Positions 17,542 to 26,494 of a DNA stretch of 64,000 nt are shown here, in pieces. This DNA is from Anaerolineae bacterium (GTDB lineage: Bacteria > Chloroflexota > Anaerolineae > J036 > Brachytrichaceae), in contig CANJQH010000005.1 of assembly GCA_947476335.1 (NCBI GenBank), positions 1 to 64,000 of the forward strand, given 5' to 3'. Numbering within the stretch: position 1 is the stretch's first letter; every line of letters starts with the position of its first letter. The position numbers and the translations under genes were made by a program. The notes beneath the pieces are model-generated. The model saw only the letters and a list, made by a program, of their open reading frames with translations, had not been told where the DNA came from and made no database searches.

Positions 17542-17656
17542 CACAACGTGAGTATGCCACGCACACGCTATGATGTATTTTGTCAGGTCGCTGGGAACTT
17601 TATTTCAGGAATGCACTGTCGAATTATGCGACAACATCCTTGACTTGTCAGTAAGG

Positions 17657-17768
17657 GTAACTACTCAGGCTAGCTATTTTTCCAACGCGAAACACACTAT
17701 TCTCTCCCCCGAAGGGGGAGAGAATAGTGTGTTTCGCGGGAAATACTGATTTGGGCCTGAGTAGTTAT
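17657..17768. mobile_element. Family A palindromic MITE, copy A2
   Basis: Inverse orientation to A1: the GAAATACTGATTT side is on the right. The termini GTAACTACTCAGGC and GCCTGAGTAGTTAT flank a long stem with a GAA-type loop. The 8-bp flanks CAGTAAGG (17649-17656) and CAGAAAGG (17769-17776) match 7 of 8. It lies between divergent glpD and the VWA gene. Confidence 0.9.
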
Positions 17769-17785
17769 CAGAAAGGAGAAGAGAC

Positions 17786-19558
17786 ATGAACCGCAACCGT
17801 ATTTGGTTCTTCGTAATCGTGGTCTTCGCAGTGCTTGGTGTTGGGGCTGTGCTTGCCGTGCGCGGTATCGCGAATTTGATTTCGCAAAATTCACCAATTG
17901 TGCAAAAGCCGAACAACGCCATTGAAATCGATCTGGTGTATGCGCCGGAAGAAGAGTTGTACATTTCGCAGACGATTACAGATTTCAACCGCAGTATGGC
18001 GGATGGTGTGAATCCTGTAACAGGCAAGAATCTTGCGCGTGGCGAACGTCCGATTTGGGTGAATGGACGCAACATGAGCTCAGGCATCGCGGCACAGGGC
18101 ATCATCAATGCACAAATTGCGCCGAATAACACTAACGTGGTCAAGCCGACGATTTTCTCGCCGAGCGTGCGCCATTGGCTGGCTCTGGTGAACTTCCAGA
18201 CTGGTCAGCAGATTTTCGATGTGAATGGTTCGCCTGCAACAGCGCGTGCGCCAGTGGTGATGGCCATCTGGGAGTCGCGTCTGAATGCGCTGAAGGCGAA
18301 GCATCCTGGTCAGGAAATAGGTTGGCAGGAGCTTTTCGGTGTGTTTGATGCGCCGAATGGCTGGAACGACTACGGCTTGAGTGGTCGACAGGCGGTTTAC
18401 TACGGCCATACTGATCCGCTTGTTTCGTCAACGGCACTTTCTACGTTGATCTCGGAGTTTTACGCCGGCGCAATATATGGCAATGGCAGCAAAACGAGCG
18501 ACAAGCTCACTTTGCAGAACGTCAATGATCCACGCGTACAACAGGAAGTGCGCAATATTGAAGGGCTCATCAAGCATTACTCAGCGCGCACAACGGAGTT
18601 CAAGGAATATATTGCACAGGGGCCTGAGTATCTCGATTTCGTTGCACTGGAAGAGAATGACCTGATTTATATCAATCAGGGTAAGACACAGTACAAGCCG
18701 CCGGAAAAACTTGTGGCGCTGTATCCAAAGGAAGGCACTTTCTGGCATGATCATCCATTTGCGGTGCCGAGCGCATCATGGGTAAGTGATGAACAGAAAG
18801 CCGCTGCGGCTGTATTCACAGCATATGTGCAAAGTGAAACTGTACAAAAGCGCGTGCTGGAAAATGGTTTTCGGCCGGTGAATCCTGCCGTATCGATTGG
18901 TTATCCAATTTCAAGTGACCTTGGCGTTAATCCGGCTGAACCGCGTATTTTGCCGGTGCCTGAACCTGCAGTGATTGCGGCTGTGCAGCAGTCGTGGCAA
19001 TTGGTGAAAAAGCAGGCTGATGTGCTTTTGCTTGTTGACACTTCGGGTTCGATGCGCAGCGACGATAAGATCGGCCGCGCGCGTGACGCAATCAAGAGCT
19101 TCCTCGAAGATCAGGCGGGTACAAACAACATTGGCCTCGTGCGTTTTAGCAGCGACATTGAAACTGTAGTTCCTCTTGCTGGCTTTGAAACCAATCGCAG
19201 CGAGGTGCTTGCTGGCGTTGATCAGCTACGCGCCAGCGGTGACACAGCGCTATACGACGCATTACTACAAACCATCGACGATTTTGGGAAGTCTGGCGAT
19301 GGATCGCGCATTCGCGCCATAGTGCTGCTATCTGATGGACAAGATACGTCGAGTAATGCACATGTCAACGATATTGTTATGAAACTCCAGGCAGTGCGCA
19401 ATAGCCGAACACCGATTCTTGTGATTCCGATTGCGTACGGTTCGGATGCGGACATTAATGCGCTAAATGCAATTGCACGCGCTTCAGACACAAAGGTCCA
19501 GTCAGGAGATGCGGAGAACATTCGCAATCTGCTGAGTGTGATCAGTTCGTATTTTTAA
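17786..19558 (+). CDS. Membrane-anchored substrate-binding-like protein fused to a von Willebrand factor A domain
   Basis: 590-residue protein with one N-terminal membrane segment (about 7-25). Next comes an extracellular solute-binding-protein-like region (about 45-400), with LVYAPEEE..., HWLALVNF and a WHDHPFAVPSA segment. The C-terminal VWA domain has a complete MIDAS: Asp418-x-Ser420-x-Ser422, Thr487 in GDTAL and Asp517 in LLSDGQD. VWA domains bind ligands through metal and mediate protein contacts, so a surface adhesion or sensing role is plausible. A good SD (AAGGAG, 17773-17778) precedes the ATG by 7 bases. Base composition is visibly lower in GC than its neighbours, and palindromic elements flank it on both sides. 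Confidence 0.85.
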   Translation: MNRNRIWFFVIVVFAVLGVGAVLAVRGIANLISQNSPIVQKPNNAIEIDLVYAPEEELYISQTITDFNRSMADGVNPVTGKNLARGERPIWVNGRNMSSGIAAQGIINAQIAPNNTNVVKPTIFSPSVRHWLALVNFQTGQQIFDVNGSPATARAPVVMAIWESRLNALKAKHPGQEIGWQELFGVFDAPNGWNDYGLSGRQAVYYGHTDPLVSSTALSTLISEFYAGAIYGNGSKTSDKLTLQNVNDPRVQQEVRNIEGLIKHYSARTTEFKEYIAQGPEYLDFVALEENDLIYINQGKTQYKPPEKLVALYPKEGTFWHDHPFAVPSASWVSDEQKAAAAVFTAYVQSETVQKRVLENGFRPVNPAVSIGYPISSDLGVNPAEPRILPVPEPAVIAAVQQSWQLVKKQADVLLLVDTSGSMRSDDKIGRARDAIKSFLEDQAGTNNIGLVRFSSDIETVVPLAGFETNRSEVLAGVDQLRASGDTALYDALLQTIDDFGKSGDGSRIRAIVLLSDGQDTSSNAHVNDIVMKLQAVRNSRTPILVIPIAYGSDADINALNAIARASDTKVQSGDAENIRNLLSVISSYF

Positions 19559-19590
19559 AATTTCAGGGCCACACACATCGTTTTTCTGAA

Positions 19591-19670
19591 GTAACTACTC
19601 AAGCCTAAGACCAGTATTTTCAGTAAATTGCGTGTTTCGCGTTGAAAAACTGGTTGTCCTGAGTAGTTAC
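19591..19670. mobile_element. Family A palindromic MITE, shortened copy A3
   Basis: Termini GTAACTACTCAAG and CCTGAGTAGTTAC with the AGTATTTTC side on the left. Most of the inner stem is missing. No convincing target duplication remains. It lies between the convergent VWA and recF genes. Confidence 0.85.
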
Positions 19671-19710
19671 TTGAAGGAAGCTTTCAAGAAAGACAGCGTG
19701 TTGTGAATGA

Positions 19711-20910
19711 CTACGATGTGCTGATCACACCGAGCCGCACAGTAAGTGAAGCTGCGTCTGGAAGTTGTTCACGTTCAAGTTGATGAATGTCTGTTGTTGT
19801 AATTACAGTCTGCTGGGAGTCGCCGATGTGGCGCAGCAGACAGCGGCGACGATGTGGGTCGAGTTCAGCGAGCACTTCGTCGAGCAGCAGAATCGGTTCT
19901 TCTTTTGTGCGTTCGCGCATCCAAGCTACTTGCGCCAGTTTAAGTGCTAGCACTGCGGTGCGCTGCTGGCCACGTGAACCGAATTCGCCTAGGTCCATGC
20001 CGTTTGCTATGAAACGAAATTCATCGCGATGTGGGCCTGTTAGCGTTACGCCACGTGCAAGTTCTTCCGACCTGCGTGTTGTCAGCGCCGTTTGAAACGC
20101 TTTGCACAGGTCTGCTTCGTTCATACCTGCTGGTGGCTGCGTTGTATCAAAGCCGATTTGATATGCTTCATCAACTGCATTAGGTTGGGTGGCATCAAAG
20201 CTGGGCTGATACATGATTTGCAAAAATTCTGCGGCATTTGACAGTTCACGATGCAAAGGCAGCGCTAGTTGGGCGAGTTCACTGAGTGCTCGGCGGCGTG
20301 CTAGAGAGATTGCTACGCCATCAGGTGCGAGCTGCTCATCCCAGACCGCAAGTTCGTCCGGATCAATTCGTCGTTCACCGGATTGTCGCAGCAATGCATT
20401 ACGTTGTGACAATGCTTTTTCGTAACGATCAAGTGCGCGTACATATTCAGCATCGACTTGAGAAAGTGCTGCGTCAATAAAATCACGGCGGGCAGCAGGC
20501 GGGCCATATACGAGTTCAACGTCACTGGGCAAAAAAAGTACTACGGAAAGTTGGCCGATCAAATCAACGCTGCGGCGTGGGGTGCGGTCTATGCGAATTT
20601 CTTTTTTAATTCGCCCGCCCTCCCCTTTTTGAATCATCATCTCAAGTAGATGGCTGCCATCACTGCGCTCAATGTTTGCTTTGAGCATTGCATAAGGGAA
20701 AGGCCCATCTTCTTCGGCACCCCAGCGGATGATTTGTCTGTCTGCGTTTGTGTGCGGCGAATGAGCTGTTGCTAGAAAATATAGTGCTTCGAGTAGAGAA
20801 GTTTTTCCTTGTGCATTGTCGCCTTGGACGATGACTAGTCCACGTTTCAGGTCGATTTCGAGACGTGCATATAGTCTAAAGTTTGTTAGGGAAATATGCT
20901 TCACAATCAT
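19711..20910 (-). CDS. recF: DNA replication and repair protein RecF
   Basis: RecF is an SMC-like ATPase that helps load RecA at gaps with RecO/RecR. The 399-residue protein has Walker A GDNAQGKT at 30-37, the signature EFGSRGQQRT and Walker B ILLLDEVLAELD. It is the last gene of the nusA-to-recF run, seven bases after ribF. It is not next to dnaA/dnaN as in many genomes, so its position gives no evidence for an origin here. Confidence 0.95.
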   Translation of the reverse strand: MIVKHISLTNFRLYARLEIDLKRGLVIVQGDNAQGKTSLLEALYFLATAHSPHTNADRQIIRWGAEEDGPFPYAMLKANIERSDGSHLLEMMIQKGEGGRIKKEIRIDRTPRRSVDLIGQLSVVLFLPSDVELVYGPPAARRDFIDAALSQVDAEYVRALDRYEKALSQRNALLRQSGERRIDPDELAVWDEQLAPDGVAISLARRRALSELAQLALPLHRELSNAAEFLQIMYQPSFDATQPNAVDEAYQIGFDTTQPPAGMNEADLCKAFQTALTTRRSEELARGVTLTGPHRDEFRFIANGMDLGEFGSRGQQRTAVLALKLAQVAWMRERTKEEPILLLDEVLAELDPHRRRCLLRHIGDSQQTVITTTDIHQLEREQLPDAASLTVRLGVISTS

Positions 20911-20917
20911 AAAATGC

Positions 20918-21676
20918 CTATGCGAAATTTACTTGCACGACAGAATATGGTTCGCTGTAGATTATTTGTTCAAGCAGCCCATCCGCCCCGTCAGTAGGTG
21001 AGAGGAAGATACGGTTCGGTTTCCCGTGCACGGTCACAGCGTATTCACCCGGCGTCGGCCAAAACCGCCGTGCATCGAGATGCAAGTGCCGGCCATCCTC
21101 TGCCAGCTGCGCTGAAATTGCATATGTCCGCCCCAGGCACGTCGTCACATCCTGCATGTCGCCACGCAGCAACGAGTCTCGCACACGCGAACTCGACGAT
21201 GGCCGCCCATCAACGACATATTGATCAACCACGTTCACTGCAAATCCATAACGATCCCCTGCCCTGCGCAGCCAGTCCACATTGCCCTCACGCTGATGTC
21301 CAAAGGCAAAGTCCGGTCCAATCCACAAGCTGCGCATATCAAATGCCTCAAGCATCCAGCGGGTGAATTCGTCCGCACGCGTTTGGATTGTGTCCGGCGT
21401 GAACGCATGCACCAGCATCACATCCACATCCAAATCTGACACGAGCACAGCCTTCTCATCAGGCAGAGATAAATAACGCTCTTCCACACCCCTCAGCACA
21501 GCACGTGGATGCGGGTAAAACGTGACGACAGCCGCCTGCATGTCACGCAAGCGCGCCTCACGCACCGCCGACCCAATCAAGTGCCGATGCCCACGATGCA
21601 CCCCATCAAAAGTACCGATGCAACATATGGTTGGCCCGGCCACAGGCACTTCACGAAACGACTGTGTCAGCAGCAT
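20918..21676 (-). CDS. ribF: RibF-like FAD synthetase with degenerate riboflavin kinase region
   Basis: RibF normally phosphorylates riboflavin and adenylates FMN. This 252-residue form has a complete adenylyltransferase domain: GTFDGVHRGH at 21-30, IGPDFAFGHQREGN and SSSRVRDSLLRGDM. The C-terminal riboflavin kinase part is reduced to about 70 residues, and the expected GR-x-LGFPTAN motif reads GRHLHLDARRFWPTPGEYAV, with the PTAN metal/phosphate loop gone. The start is ATG 21676, where homology begins, overlapping the truB 3' end by 26 bases; longer in-frame N-termini are spurious. It may be monofunctional. Confidence 0.85.
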   Translation of the reverse strand: MLLTQSFREVPVAGPTICCIGTFDGVHRGHRHLIGSAVREARLRDMQAAVVTFYPHPRAVLRGVEERYLSLPDEKAVLVSDLDVDVMLVHAFTPDTIQTRADEFTRWMLEAFDMRSLWIGPDFAFGHQREGNVDWLRRAGDRYGFAVNVVDQYVVDGRPSSSSRVRDSLLRGDMQDVTTCLGRTYAISAQLAEDGRHLHLDARRFWPTPGEYAVTVHGKPNRIFLSPTDGADGLLEQIIYSEPYSVVQVNFA

Positions 21677-22583
21677 TCTCTTCCGCCGCAAGCACCTTGA
21701 TCGGCCGCAGCAGCCCCTTATCAACAGAACCGACCGCCAGAAATACGCCACCTGGACCATACACACGACACAGTTCTGCAGATGTGCCCACGTCCATGCG
21801 CACACTTTGTCCGCGACAGATGCCACGCGCCTGTGCGGCATTCAAATTTACTAACGGCGCAGCAGACAGCACCGTATCCGCCGGTCGCAGCCGGGCGGCC
21901 AGCTGGCCCTGATCCGCAAGCGCCTGGGCATCGTCCGCGGTCAACGCATCCTTCACATCAAAGTTGCCGACAGCCGTACGACGCAGTGCGGAAAGATGTG
22001 CCCCGCATCCCAGAATCATGCCAATGTCCCGCGCCAATGCGCGCACATACGTGCCACTGCCACAGTGAATTTCAGCATGCAACAGCGCCGATTCAGCTTC
22101 ATCACGACGCAGCACAAGGGAATAAATCTGTACGCGCCGCGCCGCCAGATCAACCTCTTCACCCTGTCGTGCGCGCGCATATGCACGAACACCATCTTTT
22201 TTGATCGCGCTGAATTGCGGCGGAACTTGCTCAATCTCGCCGAGAAAACGCGCCGCCAGCGCGGCAAGCCCATCAGAAGTCACCTCAGGCACCGGGTACG
22301 TTTGAACGACCTCTCCCTCCGCATCATCCGTATTTGTGCGCGCACCAAGCCGGATTACGGCGCTGTAATGCTTGTCCTGGCCGACTAGATACTCCACAAG
22401 CCGCGTCGCCTGACCAATGCACAACGTCAGCAAACCAGTTGCCATCGGGTCAAGCGTGCCAGCGTGGCCGACGCGGCGAGTTCCCAGCCAGCGACGCGCA
22501 CGTGCCACAGCATCGTGCGAGGTAATTCCCATTGGCTTGTCCAGAAGCAGCAGGCCTCCGACTACGTCGGATTCTTTACCCAT
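21651..22583 (-). CDS. truB: tRNA pseudouridine-55 synthase
   Basis: TruB makes pseudouridine 55 in the T-loop of tRNAs. The 310-residue protein opens with GGLLLLDKPMGITSHDAV and has the catalytic Asp in HAGTLDPMATGLL and the SGTYVRALARDIG motif. A C-terminal PUA-like extension follows (VNLNAAQARGICRGQ). It sits in the usual place after the DHH phosphatase and before ribF, overlapping ribF. Confidence 0.95.
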   Translation of the reverse strand: MGKESDVVGGLLLLDKPMGITSHDAVARARRWLGTRRVGHAGTLDPMATGLLTLCIGQATRLVEYLVGQDKHYSAVIRLGARTNTDDAEGEVVQTYPVPEVTSDGLAALAARFLGEIEQVPPQFSAIKKDGVRAYARARQGEEVDLAARRVQIYSLVLRRDEAESALLHAEIHCGSGTYVRALARDIGMILGCGAHLSALRRTAVGNFDVKDALTADDAQALADQGQLAARLRPADTVLSAAPLVNLNAAQARGICRGQSVRMDVGTSAELCRVYGPGGVFLAVGSVDKGLLRPIKVLAAEENAADTVVS

Positions 22584-22591
22584 CGCACCTT

Positions 22592-23581
22592 TTAGCGTTT
22601 CTGTGCCGCTTCGCGCAGCAGAGGAAGCACTCGATTGACCGCATCACGCATCGGACCCGACAACGTGCATCCCGCCGCCGCCGGATGACCGCCGCCGCCG
22701 AGTGTGATCGCCACTTGTGCCACGTCAAATCCTGGAACTGCGCGCAGGCCAATGTCAATATCACCGCTCACCTGTTCCACAAATACGGCGGCAATGTCCA
22801 CTTCATTTGCTGTGATCAGCGCACCGACGAGGCCGCCATCGCCGCGATCTTCGCGCACGCCAAGTTCCTTGCGCAGCTTGCGCGTGATCGCAGCATGCGC
22901 AATACGATTCTCCAGATGCGCAGCCACTGCACCTCCCCCTTGCAGGCGGATCTGCTCCCACGAGCGCATCACAAGCGCCTTCCGCGTGATCTCCGTCAGC
23001 GGCGCTCCAGAATGCATCAGCTCTATCGCACTGGCGAGCGTATCAGGTGTAGTGTTCGACGTGCGGAACGCCAACGTATCCGTGATCACACCGGTCAGCA
23101 GCGCAGTGGCAATTTCAGCCGTCATCGGAACCTGCATCTGCTTGCTCAGACGCAACATCATCTCCGATGTCGAAGCCACCGTAGAGTCGATCACATTTAC
23201 GTTGCCATACTGGGTGTTTGTGATGTGGTGATCAAATACCACCATCGGCAGTGCATCATGCTTCTCCGACGTCAAGACCGTGCCGATGCGCGAACGATCC
23301 GCAGCGTCGACTGTGACGATCAAATCAAAATCACCCGTCGGCCGCTGTCGAATATCTCGCAGACCATTCAGATATTCGAAACGCGGATGGGGAGCATCCT
23401 GAATAACCGGCTGCACCTGCTTGCCAATTGCACGCAGGATCAGCGTAAGCCCGAGCAGGCTGCCAATGGCATCGCCGTCAGGAGAGACATGAGTAATGGC
23501 CAGCACACGAGTGGAAGCGCGCAAAATCTGTTCTGCATGCGCCCAAATCTCGGGATCGGCTTTAATGCTGTTCTTTCCCAT
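22592..23581 (-). CDS. nrnA: DHH-DHHA1 phosphoesterase, NrnA-like
   Basis: NrnA-type enzymes degrade nanoRNAs and cyclic-dinucleotide products and dephosphorylate pAp. The 329-residue protein has the four DHH motifs: HVSPDGDAIGS, VDAADRSRIG, VVFDHHITN and the glycine-rich DHHA1 end GGGGHPAAAGCT. The gene order rbfA-nrnA-truB-ribF is widely conserved. It starts 42 bases after the rbfA stop. Confidence 0.9.
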   Translation of the reverse strand: MGKNSIKADPEIWAHAEQILRASTRVLAITHVSPDGDAIGSLLGLTLILRAIGKQVQPVIQDAPHPRFEYLNGLRDIRQRPTGDFDLIVTVDAADRSRIGTVLTSEKHDALPMVVFDHHITNTQYGNVNVIDSTVASTSEMMLRLSKQMQVPMTAEIATALLTGVITDTLAFRTSNTTPDTLASAIELMHSGAPLTEITRKALVMRSWEQIRLQGGGAVAAHLENRIAHAAITRKLRKELGVREDRGDGGLVGALITANEVDIAAVFVEQVSGDIDIGLRAVPGFDVAQVAITLGGGGHPAAAGCTLSGPMRDAVNRVLPLLREAAQKR

Positions 23582-23623
23582 GTCCTCAATTGTGTGTGAT
23601 GCAGCGGATGCCCTTCATGCGCA

Positions 23624-23986
23624 TCAGCCCTTGCGTGCCTCGTTCTGCACGCGAATCTCATCGAACAGCTGCGACATACGATCGCCGCGCTCGAGTGATT
23701 CATCAAATTCGAACCAAATATGCGGCGTGTTACGCGTATGCAAGCGCTTGCCAAGTTCACGGCTCACCCACCCCGCCGCCGATTCCAGCCCGCGCTGCAC
23801 TTCTGCCTTGCGTTCCGCATCGCCGATCACGCTATAAAACACTTTTGCATGCCGCGTGTCCTGCGACAGAGCGACATCAGTTATGGTGATGCCCGCCACG
23901 CGTGGATCATTGATCTCGCGTTCGAGCAGCGCACATACATGAGTGCGCACCAGATCGGTAATCCGACGCTCGTATTTTTTACTCAT
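23624..23986 (-). CDS. rbfA: 30S ribosome-binding factor A
   Basis: RbfA is a KH-domain factor for late 30S maturation. The 120-residue sequence contains the VAGITITDVALSQDTRHAKVFYSVIGD core and the HTRNTPHIWFEFDESLERGDRM segment that define the family. GGAG precedes the ATG. A family A palindrome lies between it and infB in the same operon. Confidence 0.93.
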   Translation of the reverse strand: MSKKYERRITDLVRTHVCALLEREINDPRVAGITITDVALSQDTRHAKVFYSVIGDAERKAEVQRGLESAAGWVSRELGKRLHTRNTPHIWFEFDESLERGDRMSQLFDEIRVQNEARKG

Positions 23987-24005
23987 GTTCCACTCTCCGC
24001 CCGCC

Positions 24006-24065
24006 GCAACTACTCAGCCCAAGATCCGATTTTCACGATTGAAATCGACCCGCCTAAGTAGTTGC
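24006..24065. mobile_element. Family A palindromic MITE, decayed copy A4
   Basis: Termini GCAACTACTCAG and CTAAGTAGTTGC enclose a short hairpin-forming core. The 60-bp remnant lies within the infB-rbfA intergenic gap of the operon. The 8-bp flanks agree only at 5 positions. Confidence 0.7.
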
Positions 24066-24084
24066 CGCACGGTCGGCAGGCGCC

Positions 24085-26055
24085 TTAGCGCGCCTGCTCT
24101 TCTTCCACGACGAACTCGATCATGTCTCCAGATTTGAATTCGCTGAAACCGTCGATCCCGACGCCACACTCATATCCCTGCCGAACTTCCTTCACGTCTT
24201 CCGTCAGTCGCTTGAGCGAGCCGACTGTGCCCATGTACACCGACTGGCCACCGCGCATAACCCGTGCACGCACGTTGCGCTGGGCCACGCCATTGCGCAC
24301 CGACACACCAGCGATCGCGCCGATTTTCGGAATGCGAAAGACCTGCTTAACTTCAGCAGTGCCGATGATCTTCTCAACGATCTTCGGCGCCAGCATACCC
24401 TTCATCGCCATTTCGACGTCTTCGAGCAGCTTGTAGATGACGTCATACAGGCGAACATCAATGCCGTTCGATTCCGCTTTCTTCCGCGCCGCGGTATCCA
24501 GCGTAACTTCGAAGCCGAGCACTACAGCGCCCGATGCAATCGCCAGCTCGATGTCGGACTCCGTAATCGCACCCGTGCCCTGCAGAATGATATCGAGGCG
24601 AACCTCGTCATCTTTATTCTCTGCATTCAACGAAGTGTTCAGCTTGTTCAGCGACTCGATAATCGGCGGCAGCGAACCCTGATTATCCGACTTGACGATC
24701 AGATACAGCTTCTTCGTCTTGCTGGCCTTAGCCATCGCGAAGTACTGATCAAGGCTCACCGCGCGTTGTGCGCCGTGCGAACCACCACGCGCCGCCAGGT
24801 TCTGCGCCGCCAACGCGCGCGCAGCCTTTTCATCTTCAACCACTTCGAGCACGTCGCCAGCGGCAGGCACGTCCGACATACCAGTGATGCTCACCGGAAC
24901 CGACGGCGCAGCCTTTTTTACGTTCTGGCCACGGAAATCGAACATCGCGCGCACGCGACCCGAAACGCTGCCGACTACAAACGCATCACCGACATGCAGC
25001 GTGCCGTTCTGCACCAGTACAGTCGCCATCGGGCCCTTCGATTTGCTCAGCTCCGCCTCGATCACAGTCGCCACCGCGCGTTTGCTCGGGTTCGCCTTGA
25101 TTGTCTCGAGCGATTCTGCCGTCAGCAATATGCCTTCCAAAAGATCATCGATGCCCTTCTTCTGGCGCGCACTCACCTCAACAAACATCGTGTCGCCACC
25201 GTACTCGTCCGGCACGACGCCGATTTCCATCATTTCCTGCTTCACGCGCTGCGGGTTGGCATTCGATTTATCAATCTTCGTCACCGCCACCACGATCGGC
25301 ACCTGTGCAGCCTTTGCATGCGCAACAGCCTCTCTCGTCTGAGGCATGACGCCGTCGTCTGCAGCAACGACGAGCACCGCCACGTCCGTCACCTGCGCAC
25401 CGCGCGCGCGCATCTGCGTGAACGCCTCATGGCCGGGGGTGTCCAGAAAGGTCACTTTCTTGCCGCCGTGATCGACCATATACGCGCCGATATGTTGGGT
25501 GATGCCGCCAGCTTCGCCTTCAGCCACATTGCTTTTGCGAATCACATCCAACAGCGACGTCTTGCCATGATCGACGTGACCCATGATGGTCACGACGGGC
25601 GGACGCATCACCAGACCCGCTGCGTTTTCGGACTGTTCCTTCGCAAGCAGCCGCTGCTTCAGCGTCGTCTGGCGCTGCTTCGGCTTACCGTCGCCGCCAG
25701 CAACTACCGTCTCATCCGGAATGGCAGACTCGACAAGGATCGGAATCTGCTTCGCTTCCCAGCCAAATTTTTCCAGCGCCAGCGATGCTGTATCAAAATC
25801 CAGCTGCTGATTGATCGTCGCCATCATTCCAAGCTGCATCAGCTCACGAATAATATTGATCGGGCTGATGTTGATCTTCACTGCCAGGTCGCGCAACGCG
25901 ATGCTCTCCGGCAGCTCGATGGTCTTTGGCTCCTGGGGCCGCGGCGGCGCAGCCGAACGCTGCGGGCCACTGGATCCGCCGTATCCCGGACGCGGCGGTC
26001 CGCGATGACCACCGCGCGAACCACCCGCCGATCGCGACTTGCTGATATCCGCCAT
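24085..26055 (-). CDS. infB: Translation initiation factor IF-2
   Basis: IF-2 is the GTPase that positions initiator tRNA on the ribosome. The start ATG 26055 is supported by GAGGT at SD distance; the longer in-frame extension overlaps ylxR and is rejected. The product is 656 residues, a short IF-2: a Gly/Arg/Pro-rich stretch (about 5-45), an IF2_N domain near 50-100, then the G domain with [17 protein letters not shown] and TKID, followed by domains II-IV ending in the [14 protein letters not shown] segment. Confidence 0.96.
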   Translation of the reverse strand: MADISKSRSAGGSRGGHRGPPRPGYGGSSGPQRSAAPPRPQEPKTIELPESIALRDLAVKINISPINIIRELMQLGMMATINQQLDFDTASLALEKFGWEAKQIPILVESAIPDETVVAGGDGKPKQRQTTLKQRLLAKEQSENAAGLVMRPPVVTIMGHVDHGKTSLLDVIRKSNVAEGEAGGITQHIGAYMVDHGGKKVTFLDTPGHEAFTQMRARGAQVTDVAVLVVAADDGVMPQTREAVAHAKAAQVPIVVAVTKIDKSNANPQRVKQEMMEIGVVPDEYGGDTMFVEVSARQKKGIDDLLEGILLTAESLETIKANPSKRAVATVIEAELSKSKGPMATVLVQNGTLHVGDAFVVGSVSGRVRAMFDFRGQNVKKAAPSVPVSITGMSDVPAAGDVLEVVEDEKAARALAAQNLAARGGSHGAQRAVSLDQYFAMAKASKTKKLYLIVKSDNQGSLPPIIESLNKLNTSLNAENKDDEVRLDIILQGTGAITESDIELAIASGAVVLGFEVTLDTAARKKAESNGIDVRLYDVIYKLLEDVEMAMKGMLAPKIVEKIIGTAEVKQVFRIPKIGAIAGVSVRNGVAQRNVRARVMRGGQSVYMGTVGSLKRLTEDVKEVRQGYECGVGIDGFSEFKSGDMIEFVVEEEQAR

Positions 26056-26171
26056 ATCGATTACCTCATTCGACCGCGCGACCGGAATGCAACCCGCCGC
26101 ACGGCCCTGACACGAACAACGCAGGCTTCTCACCTGCGTTGTCAACACTTTTCTATCCGACTCTCTGTGCC

Positions 26172-26444
26172 TCACCCAAAACTGCTGAAATATTCCAGCA
26201 ACGCTTCCCGGTCAGCATCAGCGATCGGTCGCTCGAATTCGGCTTCCAGCCGCCGACGCGTCAACGCAGAGCGCAACGCCGCCAAGCTTCTGGAAACATA
26301 GGCGCCGCGGCTGCCCGCTAATTTGCCTGTTTCGTCGACCATAATACGCCCGTCTGCAATGCATACGATTCGGATCAGCTCTTTTTTCGGGAATTTCTCA
26401 CCCGTTCCCAGACACGTCCGCGTCGGCACATGCTTCGTGCGCAC
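26172..26444 (-). CDS. ylxR: YlxR/RnpM family RNA-binding protein
   Basis: 90-residue DUF448 protein; YlxR (RnpM) binds and modulates RNase P RNA in Firmicutes. It has the family motif RTCLGTGEKFPKKELIRI near the N-terminus and GSRGAYVSRS in the middle. The start is a GTG at 26444 with SD GGAG seven bases upstream. It lies between nusA and infB as in most bacteria; the gap to infB is 116 bases. Confidence 0.9.
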   Translation of the reverse strand: MRTKHVPTRTCLGTGEKFPKKELIRIVCIADGRIMVDETGKLAGSRGAYVSRSLAALRSALTRRRLEAEFERPIADADREALLEYFSSFG

Positions 26445-26461
26445 AATTTTGCTCCAATTTA

Positions 26462-26491
26462 CCCTGATTTGCCCTGATTTGCCCTGATTTG
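26462..26491. repeat. Three tandem copies of a 10-bp unit between nusA and ylxR
   Basis: The unit CCCTGATTTG is repeated exactly three times in the 50-base gap between the nusA stop and the ylxR start, upstream of the ylxR SD on the transcribed strand. Confidence 0.9.
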
Positions 26492-26494
26492 CTG

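Noticed and set aside
19711-20910. Replication origin near recF
   Set aside because: No dnaA, dnaN, gyrB or DnaA-box cluster is adjacent; recF is the last gene of an unrelated operon.
24766-26301. 511-codon rightward open frame opposite infB
   Set aside because: His/Arg-rich shadow of the infB reading frame on the other strand; infB has full GTPase motifs.
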